Origin: Atherinomorus stipes
Taxonomy: Eukaryota > Chordata > Actinopteri > Atheriniformes > Atherinidae
NCBI GenBank assembly: GCA_023101725.1
Contig: JALJCO010003968.1
Span: 124,001-188,000 of the forward strand
Direction of reading: 5' to 3'
Length of the DNA: 64,000 nucleotides
A program made the translations under genes and the position numbers. The notes below the pieces were generated by a model. It saw only the letters and a list, made by a program, of their open reading frames with translations. It searched no databases and was not told the origin of the DNA. Below are positions 37,569 through 48,546 of the stretch, piece by piece (position 1 is the first letter of the stretch; the number at the start of each line of letters is the position of its first letter).

Positions 37569-37583
37569 ACTGGCAGTATGAGG
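37569..37583 (+). CDS. pcdh15: protocadherin-15, 15-nt coding microexon (equivalent of vertebrate exon 3), partial gene
   Basis: Seen: a 15-nt exon with a strong acceptor (long pyrimidine tract, branch-like CTAAC at 37549-37553, CAG ending at 37568) and a near-consensus donor (AGG|GTAAGAG from 37584). In phase 1 it reads (x)AC-TGG-CAG-TAT-GAG-G, giving a split D/N/H/Y codon, then W-Q-Y-E, then a split codon completed by the 66-nt exon at 39755 as Glu. Known: mature vertebrate PCDH15 begins with an acidic stretch followed by WQYE, then Asp-Cys-Lys-Leu. The protein is a single-pass cadherin forming the lower end of the hair-cell tip link. Its EC1 domain binds cadherin-23, and it is also present in photoreceptors. 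As I recall, the human gene has a 15-bp exon 3 at this spot, skipped in some isoforms. Inference: symmetric phase 1-1 allows cassette skipping without a frameshift. An exon this short would score poorly alone; the identification rests on its join to the next exon. Confidence 0.86.
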
Positions 37584-38395
37584 GTAAGAGGGCAAGGATC
37601 TGTTTTTCTATTTTCATTTTGTATTATTGCCTTCCTGTGATTTGTCATTTCCCTCACTCTCCTTCTGTTGATATACATTTGATCCCAAACTTTCCTCACG
37701 TCAGCAGCATGATGCTTTGTTTTTTCCTCTAAAATAGACTTTCCTTTCTCCTGTCTCCTCCTCTCCATAGCTCCCCTGCTGCCCCATCTGGCGCTGTCTG
37801 TCAGGCTGTCATTACTTGTGTCCCATGTGTTTGTACCATCTAGCTGCTGTGACCTCCATCTGTGAAGCTGCACTCACCTGTGCTCTGCTCATGATGTTGC
37901 CTCATGTTTTCAGCAGTCAGTTTGTCTGGTGTCCCATTTATGTTTCTGCTGAAGCAGTCAATGATTTCACTTTACTGCAGAATGAGACACCATAAAATAT
38001 ACTTGCACTTTATTGTTTATTTCTGCACGACAATGAAATGTTTAATGTGTCTGTTTTTGCAGTTTTGGTTATCATATGTTGGCAATACAGCACTTGGATT
38101 ATCCCATATGACAGTTCTGAATTAAATGTTCGTTTTAAGTAAGCAAAACCACTAATGTATTAATTCTGTTGAACAAAATGCCGCCTGACTGAAATGTAAT
38201 TATGAGTTGCATTATGACATTTAAATAGAAATGTATTATAGACAGGCTTTTTATTGCTAAGAGTGTTTGTGGCAAAGCTGGATTTCACTACATTAAATCA
38301 GTTAGGTTTTTTAGAAAGTTTTTACACTAATTTGAAACTAGGGCAGGGGTGAGACTAAGGCTGAACTCAAATTATTTTACCAATAATAAGAGGAA

Positions 38396-38620
38396 TTTAT
38401 TCTTTGCACTTTATTAATCCCAATTGATAAATTCAACTCATCTTTTACTGCCATCTCAAGTCTTATTTGAAAGCAGTGGGCTGCCAATTACAGTGCTCGA
38501 GGAGCAGTTGGTGTGGGTTACGGACCTTGCTCAAGGGCCCATCGTGGTTCACCTGAGCGCCGTGTCGGGGACTCAAACCCGTGTTTTTCACGTCAAAAAA
38601 GTTGACAAACAAGGCTAACT
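38396..38620 (-). mobile_element. tRNA-derived SINE, minus strand, 5'-truncated
   Basis: Read on the minus strand: a B-box-like GGGTTTGAGTCCCCG, CCCTTGAGCAAGGTCCG, CCAACTGCTCCTCGAGCAC, and the tail TTGGGATTAATAAAGTGC. Same family as 48547-48792. Lies inside the 2.2-kb pcdh15 intron. Confidence 0.8.
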
Positions 38621-39042
38621 TCATTCAGTTAAAATGATAGAGAACAGATTACAGTCATGCGGAAATGGGGAATGTGGTTTCTTTAATTATCACAACATCA
38701 CGACAGTACTTTCATATTCGTAAGACACAATGCCTTTGAGGTCCAGATTACTATAGTTTTGAAAGTGAAAGCATTACCAATGTACAGTATGTATCCTCAT
38801 CAAGATAGAGGTCAGTTATTATATAAAATGATACAGTGATATTTTCAGACAGTCCTGTTGGAAATATGAATATATTTTCACTTTTTAACTTCAGTCTTTC
38901 ATTAAAAAAAATAAAATAAAAAGATTGAACTTTCAAAGCAAGACTTCGCAATCAATTTCAATGAAAAAATATTTTTTGTTTTAACAAGTGTGATCCTGAT
39001 TGTCAACAAAATTGATGTGATGCTTTCTTTGTCTTTGTTTTG

Positions 39043-39104
39043 TTTAATTTAATTTTTTAATTTAATTTAATTTAATTTAATTTAATTTAATTTAATTTAA
39101 TTTG
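39043..39104. repeat. (TTTAA)n pentanucleotide microsatellite
   Basis: About ten near-perfect TTTAA units, followed by T-rich sequence. Confidence 0.93.
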
Positions 39105-39754
39105 ATTTTTTTTTCTTTTTTTTTATTTTATGATATTCAATTTAGTCATTTTATTAAGAAATAGACGTTCAAACAGAACAAAACTACCCAGTCTCAGACA
39201 GTCGATACCATGTAGCCTAATCATCAACCTCTGAGGCTTATTGCTTTTACAGCTGTGAGGTTTGATTGTATTTGACTTCTAGAATAATAAGAAAGACTGA
39301 GGACGCGCTGTCATAACTCCACATGTTGCCTGGATTCAGTTAAAAAACAAAAAAAGAAAAAAGAAAGAAAAACATAAACATGCAATTTTTGCATAACAAA
39401 ACATGCTTGACTGAATATGAAAAAACCCTATTTGTGCAGTGGATAAGTAATTATAACAAACAGTAGAGAAGTGCTGTCACTTAGTGTACATACAGCATTA
39501 TCTCCAAAGTAAAGTATTTCCATTTGCATGCATGTCTTCAGGGGCTGGACAATCTGCAGGACTAGGGGACTAAATTACATGCAACTCAACAATGTGCTTT
39601 TAAGTTCCTTGATACAATTATTTATTATCTTAGATTTTACTGTAGCTAGTGCATAGCAGCCAAAAAACAGTTTCTGTTTTAAATTAAACAAACCATTCAG
39701 CAAACACTAATCCACATTATTTTGTATTAAATCACTTTCTTTGTGCATACACAG

Positions 39755-39820
39755 AATGTAAGCTGTCCCGACCAGGCCCCCCTGCAACCATAGTGACCAT
39801 TGACGAGGAGAGTCCTAACG
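39755..39820 (+). CDS. pcdh15: protocadherin-15, 66-nt exon encoding the start of cadherin repeat EC1, partial gene
   Basis: Seen: acceptor tttctttgtgcatacacag ending at 39754, 66-nt exon, donor GTATGT from 39821. Phase 1 in and out. It encodes (E)-C-K-L-S-R-P-G-P-P-A-T-I-V-T, then I-D-E-E-S-P-N and a split G/D/A/V/E codon. Known: this matches the PCDH15 N-terminus. The cysteine corresponds to mature Cys11, which forms an EC1 disulfide. The second Ile of A-T-I-V lies at about mature residue 22, in the cadherin-23 handshake interface. The D-E-E stretch is where the first acidic calcium-binding motif of EC1 is expected. Against the human protein from memory, the 27 residues over both exons differ at about five positions. 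Neighbours: 2,171 nt downstream of the 15-nt exon. The remaining EC1 exons, ten further cadherin repeats, the membrane segment and cytoplasmic tail lie beyond the window. Alternatives: none plausible; paralogue a or b is unresolved. Confidence 0.93.
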
Positions 39821-42799
39821 GTATGTACCTAACAGTTATCCATGATGCTCACTTATTCCTGGCTATGCTTCTCCCTGTATTACAGTGTAATAAATGCTGC
39901 TTTGGTCATGTGACTTGAACCCTGGTTGGATTAATTTTGTACTACAGTGAGCGCTGCTTTAGTAATATGATTATACATTGCCTCTTGAGACTGTTGAGCT
40001 TTGTGGTATAATGGTATTCAGTGGCTCAGCTACGAACTCTTGGCACAGGCTGATTGTTGAAGATGTTATGATAGGGCACATTAGGTTGTATTTTAAATTA
40101 AAATATATTAATTTGTAGTTGCACTTTGTCTGTTTGTGTTGCTCATGCAAAGTAAAGCAGAAATGTGTGGGTGCATCTGTGTGGTTCTTGGTAAATACAG
40201 ATGGTGTTTGGCAGAGGGAGCTGATGTGGGGCTTCATTAATGAGTTGTACGCTCCCTGCACAGGTTGTACTCTCTGTGTTACCTGTACTACAACAGCACA
40301 GGATTCACTGAAGCATGCACAAGACATGCAGCATTTGAATGGGTCACATCAAACTATTCTGCTCCTCCTTGTCCTCCCTTCCCTTCCCTTCTTTCTGGTC
40401 TGTCCATCACTTGCACGTATTCTTTATCTGTTTTTTTGATCTCCTTTTTTTCCCCCTTCTGCGTATCATTTTGGTTTTATCTTTGCAGAGTGTTTAGCAT
40501 AATCATTTTGTGGATGAGTGGGCGTGTTCTTCCAGATATGTGCATGTATGGCATGGGGGATGCTGACTGCTGCTTGGGGAGGAGCTATATGTTCATTAAG
40601 GGAATGAGAAATGCTTTTCTCTAAATGGAGCAGGTGTGTGTTTGTCTCTCTCAGTTCTCCCTGCTGATATTAGTACCGCAGGTTAACAGAGTTTAATGAT
40701 CAGCTCTCGCTACAGATGGCATCCAAAGCTTATTTATATAGTCAGAAAAGCATTCCACAGATGCTCTGTTTCTCTGCAGAACTGTATCTACACTCCGTGC
40801 TGCTTTGTGGGTGGCTGCATATCTCGTCAAGAGAAATTGTGAGCACATACATTATGTGCACGTATGTATACAAAGTGTATGAATAGGTGTCTGTGTGTCA
40901 AATCAAGGCACTCATTCGTCCGAGCTGGGGCCCACAATTCAGGCCATCACTCAGGCTCTGCTGCTCCTTCTTCTGTGTGTGTGGGGGGTGTGTGTGTGCA
41001 GCTGTGATTTGGGGCTTTGATCGATTACCAGGGGAATTTGTGAGATGGTGGTAGCCAAGTCTGTTTCCGAAAGCCTCTCTCACCCCACATGTTCCTATGC
41101 TCTGTGTGAGGGATTTGCACTAATCTTTCTCATAAAGCTCTCATTTACCTGGGATATGGGCCTCCTCTGGCTCCACCGTCGTTTTATTTATCTCTTCGTG
41201 ATGAAATGGGCCACAGCCCGTCCTCCCCATAATGGAATGTAAAACAGGCGACCTGCCATTATTGACCAAAGCAATTATCTTTCTAAATGTGTTTCATTTT
41301 CTCTATTCTGTCACACAGAAGCCATACAAATGGCACATAATAAGATCCCATCTTTCCTGACCATTGCCTTTATATTCATTCATGTGTAAGAATGGCATAG
41401 AAAACAGAATAATCACCTGTCTGTATGGCTTTGTTTTCAGGGTCAAAAGAGATAGATAAACATATGAATATATAATCCCCTTTCACTCGGATTCTCGGAA
41501 AAACGCATCTAATCTGAGACTTGAGCGAACAAAGTATAGGATTCCCTGTGGAGAACGTGTGCTGCTTATAAACTTTCATTACTGAAGTCATAACACTTTA
41601 ACATGTGTTCACTAACTGGTCGTCACTGCCTTTATTATTATATTTCAGGTAATTAAACCAACAGCCTGACATGACGAGGCTGAAAAATGAGCACCTTTGT
41701 TGCCACTTTTTCCATTTCATTTTGTTGTTTTTTATCTGAAAGGTTGAAAAAAGGGAAAGCCACAAGGGGATAGCAAGCCAGTTCCTCAAATGAAGCATAA
41801 CATGTTTAATTTATCTTAGCCTCTGCCACTGCAGACCCACTGACAGGTGCCATACACCACATATAAAGTCTCACTCGCTCAATCCAGGAGTGGATCTCTA
41901 TTGGGAAGACAGAGCTTGTTTTCTAAATGCGCCTTTGCTTATTCAGCCTATGAGCTAAATCCAAAAGCATTTAATCAGATTGAAAAGATTTTTATCTCAT
42001 TGTGTTGGGCCAGCTGCATGTGTGGAGCGAGAAAACGGTTAGAGAGAAGGAGTGGGAATTTCTTCATTGACAAAAAGCTTCCTGGAACAGCAGTGGGAAA
42101 TGAGGGTCCATAAATGAGGATGCTGTCTTCTAGCTTTTATCTTGTCTTTGCAAATTTATGATTTGTATCAACTGTTGCCTGCAGCTCATGAGCTTCCTCT
42201 CAGCCATCTTCATATTGAGCAGCAGCCGTTTATAGGATATCAGAAATGAGTGTCACTAAAGGGCTTTAGTAAAGGGAAGTCAATTTAGCACTATTTTATG
42301 CAGTGTGTTGCCAAGGAAGAGTCACTTGAAATGCTGATAAATAATTGCATTTTCATGAAAGCTGACACCAACTTGAATAAAAGAATCAAGATGAATATCC
42401 TTTACAGGCAGATGATGCAGGTAACCAAATGACTAGAATGTCTGCTTTTTGAATGGTAAGAAATCAAACTACATGCCCAGTTTTCTTCTCAGAAACTCAG
42501 GACAGGTGCTGACATGGAACTCTGTCTACTTTGATTAACTTAAATATGTACTCGTCCTCAAATTTATCCATACCTTCCTATTAAATAAAAGGCTAAATTC
42601 ACAGTTATAAAAAAAGAAACAAAAAAAAGTAATAGTTGATAAAAATTTACTAAATTATGATGTAATGAAATAGAATATTGCTATTGAATTGTAGTTGAAA
42701 AGAGTATTATAAAGAAAAAACAAACTGTTTCGGACATATTAGAGCACATTGCAAACAAACAGTGGACCAAAATACCTGTCAACAGGTGAAGAAGTCTCA
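39821..42799. other. intronic stretch with no mobile element recognised
   Basis: GT-rich patch at about 40972-41000. Overlapping short frames on both strands near 39971-40624 are not supported by splice sites or domains. Confidence 0.45.
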
Positions 42800-43361
42800 G
42801 TGGCAGTTAGAGAAAACACTTGATTGCCGCAATTGTTAGTGTTCAACAAAATTTTAGTTTAGGAGCCCCAAACCTCCATGGCCCTGGCTTAAGAAAAACA
42901 AAATGAAGACTTTGGAGTGGTCAGTAGTCAAAGTCCTGACCTGAATCCCATTGAGATGCTGTGGCATGACCTTAAAAAGGCGGTTCATGTTGAAAAAACC
43001 CGCCAATGGGGCTGAATTACAACTATTCTGCAAAGATGAGTGGAACAAAATTTCTCAACAGCGCTGTAAAAGACTCATTGCCAGTTATTGCAAATGCTTG
43101 ATTGCAGTTGTTGCTGCTATGGGTGGCCCAACCAGATTTTAGATTTAGGGGGCAATCACTTTTTCACACAGGGCCATAAAGGTTTGGATCCCCCCCCCTT
43201 TAAAAATGAATATTCTCATTTTATAAATGCATTTTGTGTTTTCTTGTGTTATTTTTGTCTCACATTTAAATTTGTTTGATGATCTGAAACATTTAAGTGT
43301 GACAAACATGCAAAAAAATAAAAAATCAGGAAGGGGGCAAACACTTTTTCACACAACTGTA
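42800..43361 (+). mobile_element. Tc1/mariner transposon, 3' part with decayed transposase
   Basis: The + strand carries the end of a Tc1 DDE transposase: S-Q-S-P-D-L-N-P-I-E-M-L-W-H-D-L-K-K, the block around the last catalytic acidic residue, then frameshifted K-D-E-W-N-K-I and R-C-K-R-L-I-A-S-Y. Downstream come GGGGGCAATCACTTTTTCAC and the terminal AAGGGGGCAAACACTTTTTC motif. The left end and the first two thirds of the gene are missing. The right end lies 13 nt before the piggyBac element. Confidence 0.88.
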
Positions 43362-43682
43362 TCAGATGTTTAACCCTCCTGTTGTCCTCGGGTCAAAATG
43401 ACCCGTCACTGTGTTGAAAACTTACAAAAAATCCCCTAAACAATATTTTTTCAACTTGAAATTTCATGACTTTTTCTAGATTGACCCAAACATTAGAAAA
43501 AGTGAACTGTTGCCTTTATTCACACTTTCATGTAAGCTGTACAAAAAAAGGTACAAAGATGTCCTTCGGGTCAAAATGACCCGTCAGTCAAATTCAGTTG
43601 AAATCAAAGTCACAGAGTTAGTTTCATGCCACAGAATGAGAGAATGTTTTAGTTTAGTCTCAGATCAATCAGTGAGGACAAG

Positions 43683-44613
43683 AAGCCAACCATCATCCTT
43701 GACTATAACTGCAACAAAGGAGGTGTGGACAACCTGGATAAGGTGATTGGAACCTACAGCTGCAGAAGGATGATGGCCCACTGGCCCTGGTCATCTTCCA
43801 CAACATCATTGATGTTTCCTCCTACAATGCATTTGTAATTTGGAGAGAGATCATGTCTAGTAAGCGAACAAGAGGAGGGTGTTCCTGGAGCAGCTCGGAA
43901 AGGCGCTTGTAACCCCGCTCATTGAAAGAAGGAAGCATGTCCCCCGCACAGAAGCCTTTGCAGCAGTTGTGAAAGCTATTCAGAGTGCCACATCTCCTGA
44001 TCGACCTGAGGAGCCAGCTGTCACAGCCGCTGCCCACGCTGGGGCAAGCAAGACGAAGAGGTTAGGGCTGGGCGATATATCGATATGAAAAATATATCAA
44101 TATATATTCAAATGAGATATGGAATTGGACCATATCGCCCATATCGAGATATGGAGTTCAATGTGTGTTTTTGTCTTTGTATATAAATGCTGACCTTACT
44201 AGGGTTTGTTACATTTAATTATGTGTAATGTTCCTTACTTGCATCTGCGAGTATTATTACATACAGTATTTTACAGTATTTCTGTTTACATTTTATCATT
44301 CTTTGAACAGCTGAGCGTTATTTCATCCGGTCTGGTTAAATTAAACTACTTGTAATGTCATATTTGGCTCTGACTGTAACAAAATATTTGATCTCACCTT
44401 GCGATAAAAATATTGAGATATATATCGTATATCGATATTCAGCCTAAATATATCGAGATATGACTTTTGGTCCATATCGCCCAGCCCTAGAAGAGGTGTC
44501 AGTTTTGCCCAACAAAGAAGGACTGTAAAACACATACTGTGTGCTACAGGTGTAAGAAATTTATCTGCAAAGGCTGTGCACTTGTATATTGCCCTACATG
44601 TGCTGTTGAATGA
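43683..44613 (+). pseudogene. piggyBac transposase, C-terminal remnant
   Basis: Begins K-P-T-I-I-L-D-Y-N-C-N-K-G-G-V-D-N-L-D, the conserved block holding the last catalytic Asp, followed by Y-S-C-R-R. After a one-base loss near 43784 it continues I-F-H-N-I-I-D-V and N-A-F-V-I-W. After another near 43877 it reads V-F-L-E-Q-L-G-K-A-L-V. A lysine-rich S-K-T-K-R just before 44062 continues across the inserted MITE into a Cys-rich end (C-x2-C, then further C-x2-C pairs) and a TGA at 44611-44613. Such a Cys-rich domain is normal for piggyBac transposases. The N-terminal half with the first catalytic residues is gone. Confidence 0.88.
44063..44489. mobile_element. complete hAT-type MITE (427 bp) nested in the piggyBac transposase
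   Basis: Termini TAGGGCTGGGCGATAT and ATATCGCCCAGCCCTA are inverted copies. GAAGAGGT is duplicated exactly at 44055-44062 and 44490-44497, an 8-bp duplication as expected for hAT. The interior is AT-rich with many ATATCG words and no coding capacity. Confidence 0.95.
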
Positions 44614-45344
44614 AATGTTTGTTGTTTGGTTCACATGTTCACATTTTTGTGCTGTACTATACATATTCTTACATTGTTCACTGGCGAAAAAAACAAACAA
44701 AAAAAAACTGACTCATTGGGATGAATGAAAAATGCATTAAAAACTCCTTTTTGCACATTTCTGTTATAGAAATACTATACAAATATTACTTACCACCTAT
44801 ACAGGAAACAATAATACAACTGACAATGGTAGTGGTGTCTTCAATAAAATACAGTTTTCTGCCAGATGACGAGGAAAAACACAAGTATTCACACAATTTG
44901 TGGTGAATGTTAAGTTGTTTCTTCAAGCAATATAATATTTTGTGTTTAAAATTAAATTAAACTGCTTATATTGGGGGTTTAATGACGACGGGTCATTTTG
45001 ACCCGGAGGACATAGGGTGTATACAGAAAATGAGGACAACAGGAGGGTTAAAATCAGACATGTAAACTTTTCATGGAAGATAGTTAATCTGAAATTTGAC
45101 GGCAGATTATTCAGGTTATGCTGAGGTAAAAAATAAAGGCTGGACAAATTCATGAAGCTAGAAACACCAGCTGAAGGAACGTCTTAGGATTAATTGGGTA
45201 CAAACAGGTGAAGAACAGGATTGATTAAAGAGACAGTCTTTCAGATAAGTAGAGATTCCAGATTTTCCATGTAACATATCACCAGGCAATTTCAGCATGA
45301 TGATTGTCAAAGACTTCGAATATCATTGTCTGTAAACACAGATC

Positions 45345-45886
45345 GTACCGTACCATACCGTCTTCTTCCGCTTATCCGGGATCGGGTCGGGGGGGCAGCT
45401 GCCTGAGCAGGGAAGCCCAGACTTCCCTCACCCCGGCCACAGCTGCCAGCTCATCCGGGGCAATCCCGAGGCGTTCCCAGGCTAGCCGGGAGACCTATTT
45501 CCTTCCAGCATGTCCTGGGTCTCCCCCGGGTCGTGTCCCGGTGGGACGTGCCTGGAACACCTCACCAGGGAGGCGTCCAGGAGGCATCCTGACCAGATGC
45601 CCGAGCCACCTCATCTGGCTCCTTTCTTTACGGAGGAGCAGCGGCTCTACTTTGAGTTCCTCCCGGATGACCGAGCTCCTCACCCTATCTCTAAGGGAGA
45701 GCCCGGCCACCCTGCGGAGGAAACTGATTTCGGCCGCTTGTACCTGCGATCTCGTTCTTTCCGTCATGACCCACAGCTCATGGCCATAGGTGAGGGTAGG
45801 AACGTAGATGGACCGGTAAATCGAGAGCTTCGCCTTCTGGCTCAGCTCCTTCTTCACCACGACGGACCGATGCAGACAGACGATAC
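45345..45886 (-). mobile_element. 5'-truncated LINE 3' end with 11-bp target duplication
   Basis: AAACACAGATC flanks both sides exactly (45334-45344, 45887-45897). The minus strand encodes the C-terminal part of a non-LTR polyprotein: L-T-Y-G-H-E-L-W-V-M-T-E-R-T, F-L-R-R-V-A-G-L-S-L-R-D-R-V-R, R-W-L-G-H-L-V-R-M-P and G-R-L-P-G-E-V-F. This GC-rich tail is abundant in fish genomes. The reading frame is almost uninterrupted over about 120 codons, so it is comparatively young. Exact clade not resolved. Confidence 0.9.
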
Positions 45887-45897
45887 AAACACAGATC

Positions 45898-48546
45898 CTC
45901 AAATGAAAATGAGCATGTTTAGGACGTTTTGTTGTCTCCTGTGTATAAAAGCTCTGAGAAAGGTTGTTTAAACTGAAGCAAAAGGGTACTGTAAACTGTT
46001 TTGTGGTAAAAAAAAACCTACAGGGATGCTACATCTTCTAGCATAAAGAAGAAATAGACTCCCTGACTTTTTATTAGCGCTCAGTTCAAAAGCTTGCATC
46101 TCTGATGGTATGAGGGTGCATTTCTGTCTATGGACTTGATTATTTCATTTGGAAAGATACTCTCATTGCTGAAATATACTGTATATGCAGGTTTTAAAAT
46201 GATATGACCTTTCTTGGAAGATGTCTTTTTCAAGGAAGATTTGGTCCATCGATCACAACAGCATGGCTTCATGGAAGAGTCCAGTCCAATATAGCCGAAT
46301 GAAAAGTAGTTTCAGCGTCCCTCCACCCAAAAGCAGGTCTTTATTCACTGTTTCTTATTTGTGATGGTGAAGCAAAACAACCACCACAACTTTATTGGTT
46401 CATTTTTCTCCAAGGGGCAGCCCAAGATCATGGTTAGATTGAATAAACTGCACTGGAGGAGATACATCTTATTAAGCCAACATTAGTTTATATTGAGGTA
46501 GGCAGCATCACCATAAACTTACATAATTACTGTACAGAAACTATCCATGTTTTAAACGGCATTAAGTAATAACACATTATCTTTTCAGTGTTTAACAGCA
46601 TGGATGATATGGTGTTTAGTTTTTATAAACTTCTAAGTGTTTTTTTGGTTCAGGCAGGATTTTTATTCAGTCCATTTTTACCCCATTATGTCTGCAAGGA
46701 AATAAGTCTTAGAACATTTCCATTGTCTAGAAAGGATTTATTGAAAGTAGATCTCTCTTAGAAAACTGTCTGGCTCCAAGGTCAACAGTCCACTTTTATT
46801 TGCAAGTTTGCAATTCAAATTGCAATTTAAATTTCAATAACCATCACATTTATGTAGAAATATGGATGTGGCTTTTTGGATGTTCTTCTTTTCAACTATT
46901 TAACCATTTGGCTTGACCTTTGAATGTGAAAACATTTCAGATGCAAAGTTTTTACTAGTCATCCTGTGTTGAAATCCAAGTTTGCCATTATCTTGGCAAG
47001 ACCAGCTGATTCTGGACATATGCATAGGTGCAGCTCCTCCTTATTTACATCAAGAGTCTGACTGTTTTTAAACTTATTATTTAAAGGCTGGCAGTCTGCA
47101 TGATGACCCATTTGTAAAATCACACAATTAACCGTATTTGTCTAGAACTGGATAATGTTAAAAACCTCACAATTGAATTTTAATTCAGTTCTGGTTGCAA
47201 CTCGATTCAGTCTCCATTTGATTTTGATTTAATTACTTCAATTTTTGATTTTCAAATAATTCAATAAGAAGTAGAAATACACATAACTGGAATTTCTGTT
47301 GCCAATTTTTAAGTATTTATTTGCTTCCCTATGTGAACATATTTGGTACATCACCTCATTTTGCTTTGAGCAATAAAACATTTGAAAATGAAAAATAGTT
47401 GCCATTTTGTTGCATGATCTAATTTTGCTTCCCTCCATACAATGTAAATAGCACCTACAGGGTGGAAAAACCTGCAAAATGTGTCAAAAATTAAATAAAC
47501 AAAGACAAAGAAAATCAATAAAAACCCTGTCGTTTGCAGGCTGAGCAGACAGTAGTTTTCGTTTCCCAGAAGCACCTCTGTCTCAGCATCAAGCATGATT
47601 TTGTTGCTGCAGTTTCAGGTTTAACTAGCTTTTGGCAGACTGTAAGCCAGGTGTTTACATTTTGAAATGTGATTAATCATAATTAATTGTAATTACTCCA
47701 CAGTTATCCTGTGATTGATCACATTGGAAATTGAAAAACATGCATTAATCAGAGATGCTTCTATATCAGCTGTTGTGACATTTACTTTTCCTCAATTCAG
47801 TTTAAGAAATGTGCAGATAACAGAACCTGGACAGAGTTATAAATAAAACTCTATTAAAATCAGAAACTGATAAAAACTGCTTAACATTGAAACTTCTGAG
47901 TTTTTCACATCTAAAAGAACGGTGGCACAAATATTTCTACTATTTTATGCTCTTTTGTTGCTGAAGTACTGAGATTATTTTTTCATGTGACAAACTACAC
48001 TCTTGAAAAAAAAAAAAAAGAAAGAAAGAAAACAACTGGGTCCCTTTCTTGCTTCATTTTCAGAAGCTGCAAAATCTTAGTGCTTAGAGACAAAATGAAG
48101 TGGCAAGAACACCAGAGTCTGTTAGATGAACAAAGTAAGCCACTTAAAACCTGTGCAGTCTTTCAGCTGTGTTCTTTGCTCTGTTGTCAACTTTTTCCTG
48201 ATTGTTGTCTCATATTTAGAATCTGCGTCTGTTTTTAGTCCCTTGTCAGTTCGCTTGTGTATCCTTGACGTGACATTAAAAGATTTGATAGGGCCGTAAA
48301 TATAGTCTCAAAGGTGAATATCATGTCTACTTAAAGGTCTCTCACCTCATCCTCTAGCTCTTTTCTTCTCCAGAAGTGTTTATTTTCCTCCTGAGCAAAA
48401 TATCAGGTCCATTTTTTTATCGATTAACTAAGATTCACAGAGCTTTGAGGTATTTTAAGTGAATAATGTGTTAGTTTAAACAATTAACATAAACCAGCTT
48501 ACCAAGTGTTTTTTTAAATTACAAGGACTCATTATTTCTCTCTTTT
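45898..48546. other. intronic stretch with nothing recognised
   Basis: Poly-A followed by GAAA repeats at 48007-48032. No exon or element was recognised. Confidence 0.4.

Larger units (their letters stand above)
37584..39754 (+). other. pcdh15: pcdh15 intron between the 15-nt and 66-nt exons (2,171 nt)
   Basis: Bounded by GTAAGAG at the left and a pyrimidine-rich CAG acceptor at the right. It contains a minus-strand SINE tail (38396-38620) and a (TTTAA)n tract (39043-39104). No other exon candidate was recognised in it. It is short compared with the introns on both sides. Confidence 0.83.
43374..45047 (+). mobile_element. piggyBac element with both ends and TTAA duplications, internally deleted
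   Basis: CCCTCCTGTTGTCCTC at 43374-43389 is exactly inverted at 45032-45047. TTAA lies directly outside each end (43370-43373, 45048-45051), the piggyBac hallmark. A palindrome CGGGTCAAAATGACCCG occurs at 43389-43405 and 43567-43583, and its complement at 44989-45005. Inside is only the C-terminal part of the transposase (see 43683-44613). A hAT MITE is inserted at 44063. Frameshifts and the missing N-terminal region mean it cannot move by itself. Confidence 0.94.

Noticed and set aside
45304..45971. 161- and 153-codon open frames on the + strand, among the longest in the window
   Set aside because: They are the GC-rich antisense of the LINE C-terminal frame on the minus strand, bounded by its target duplication.
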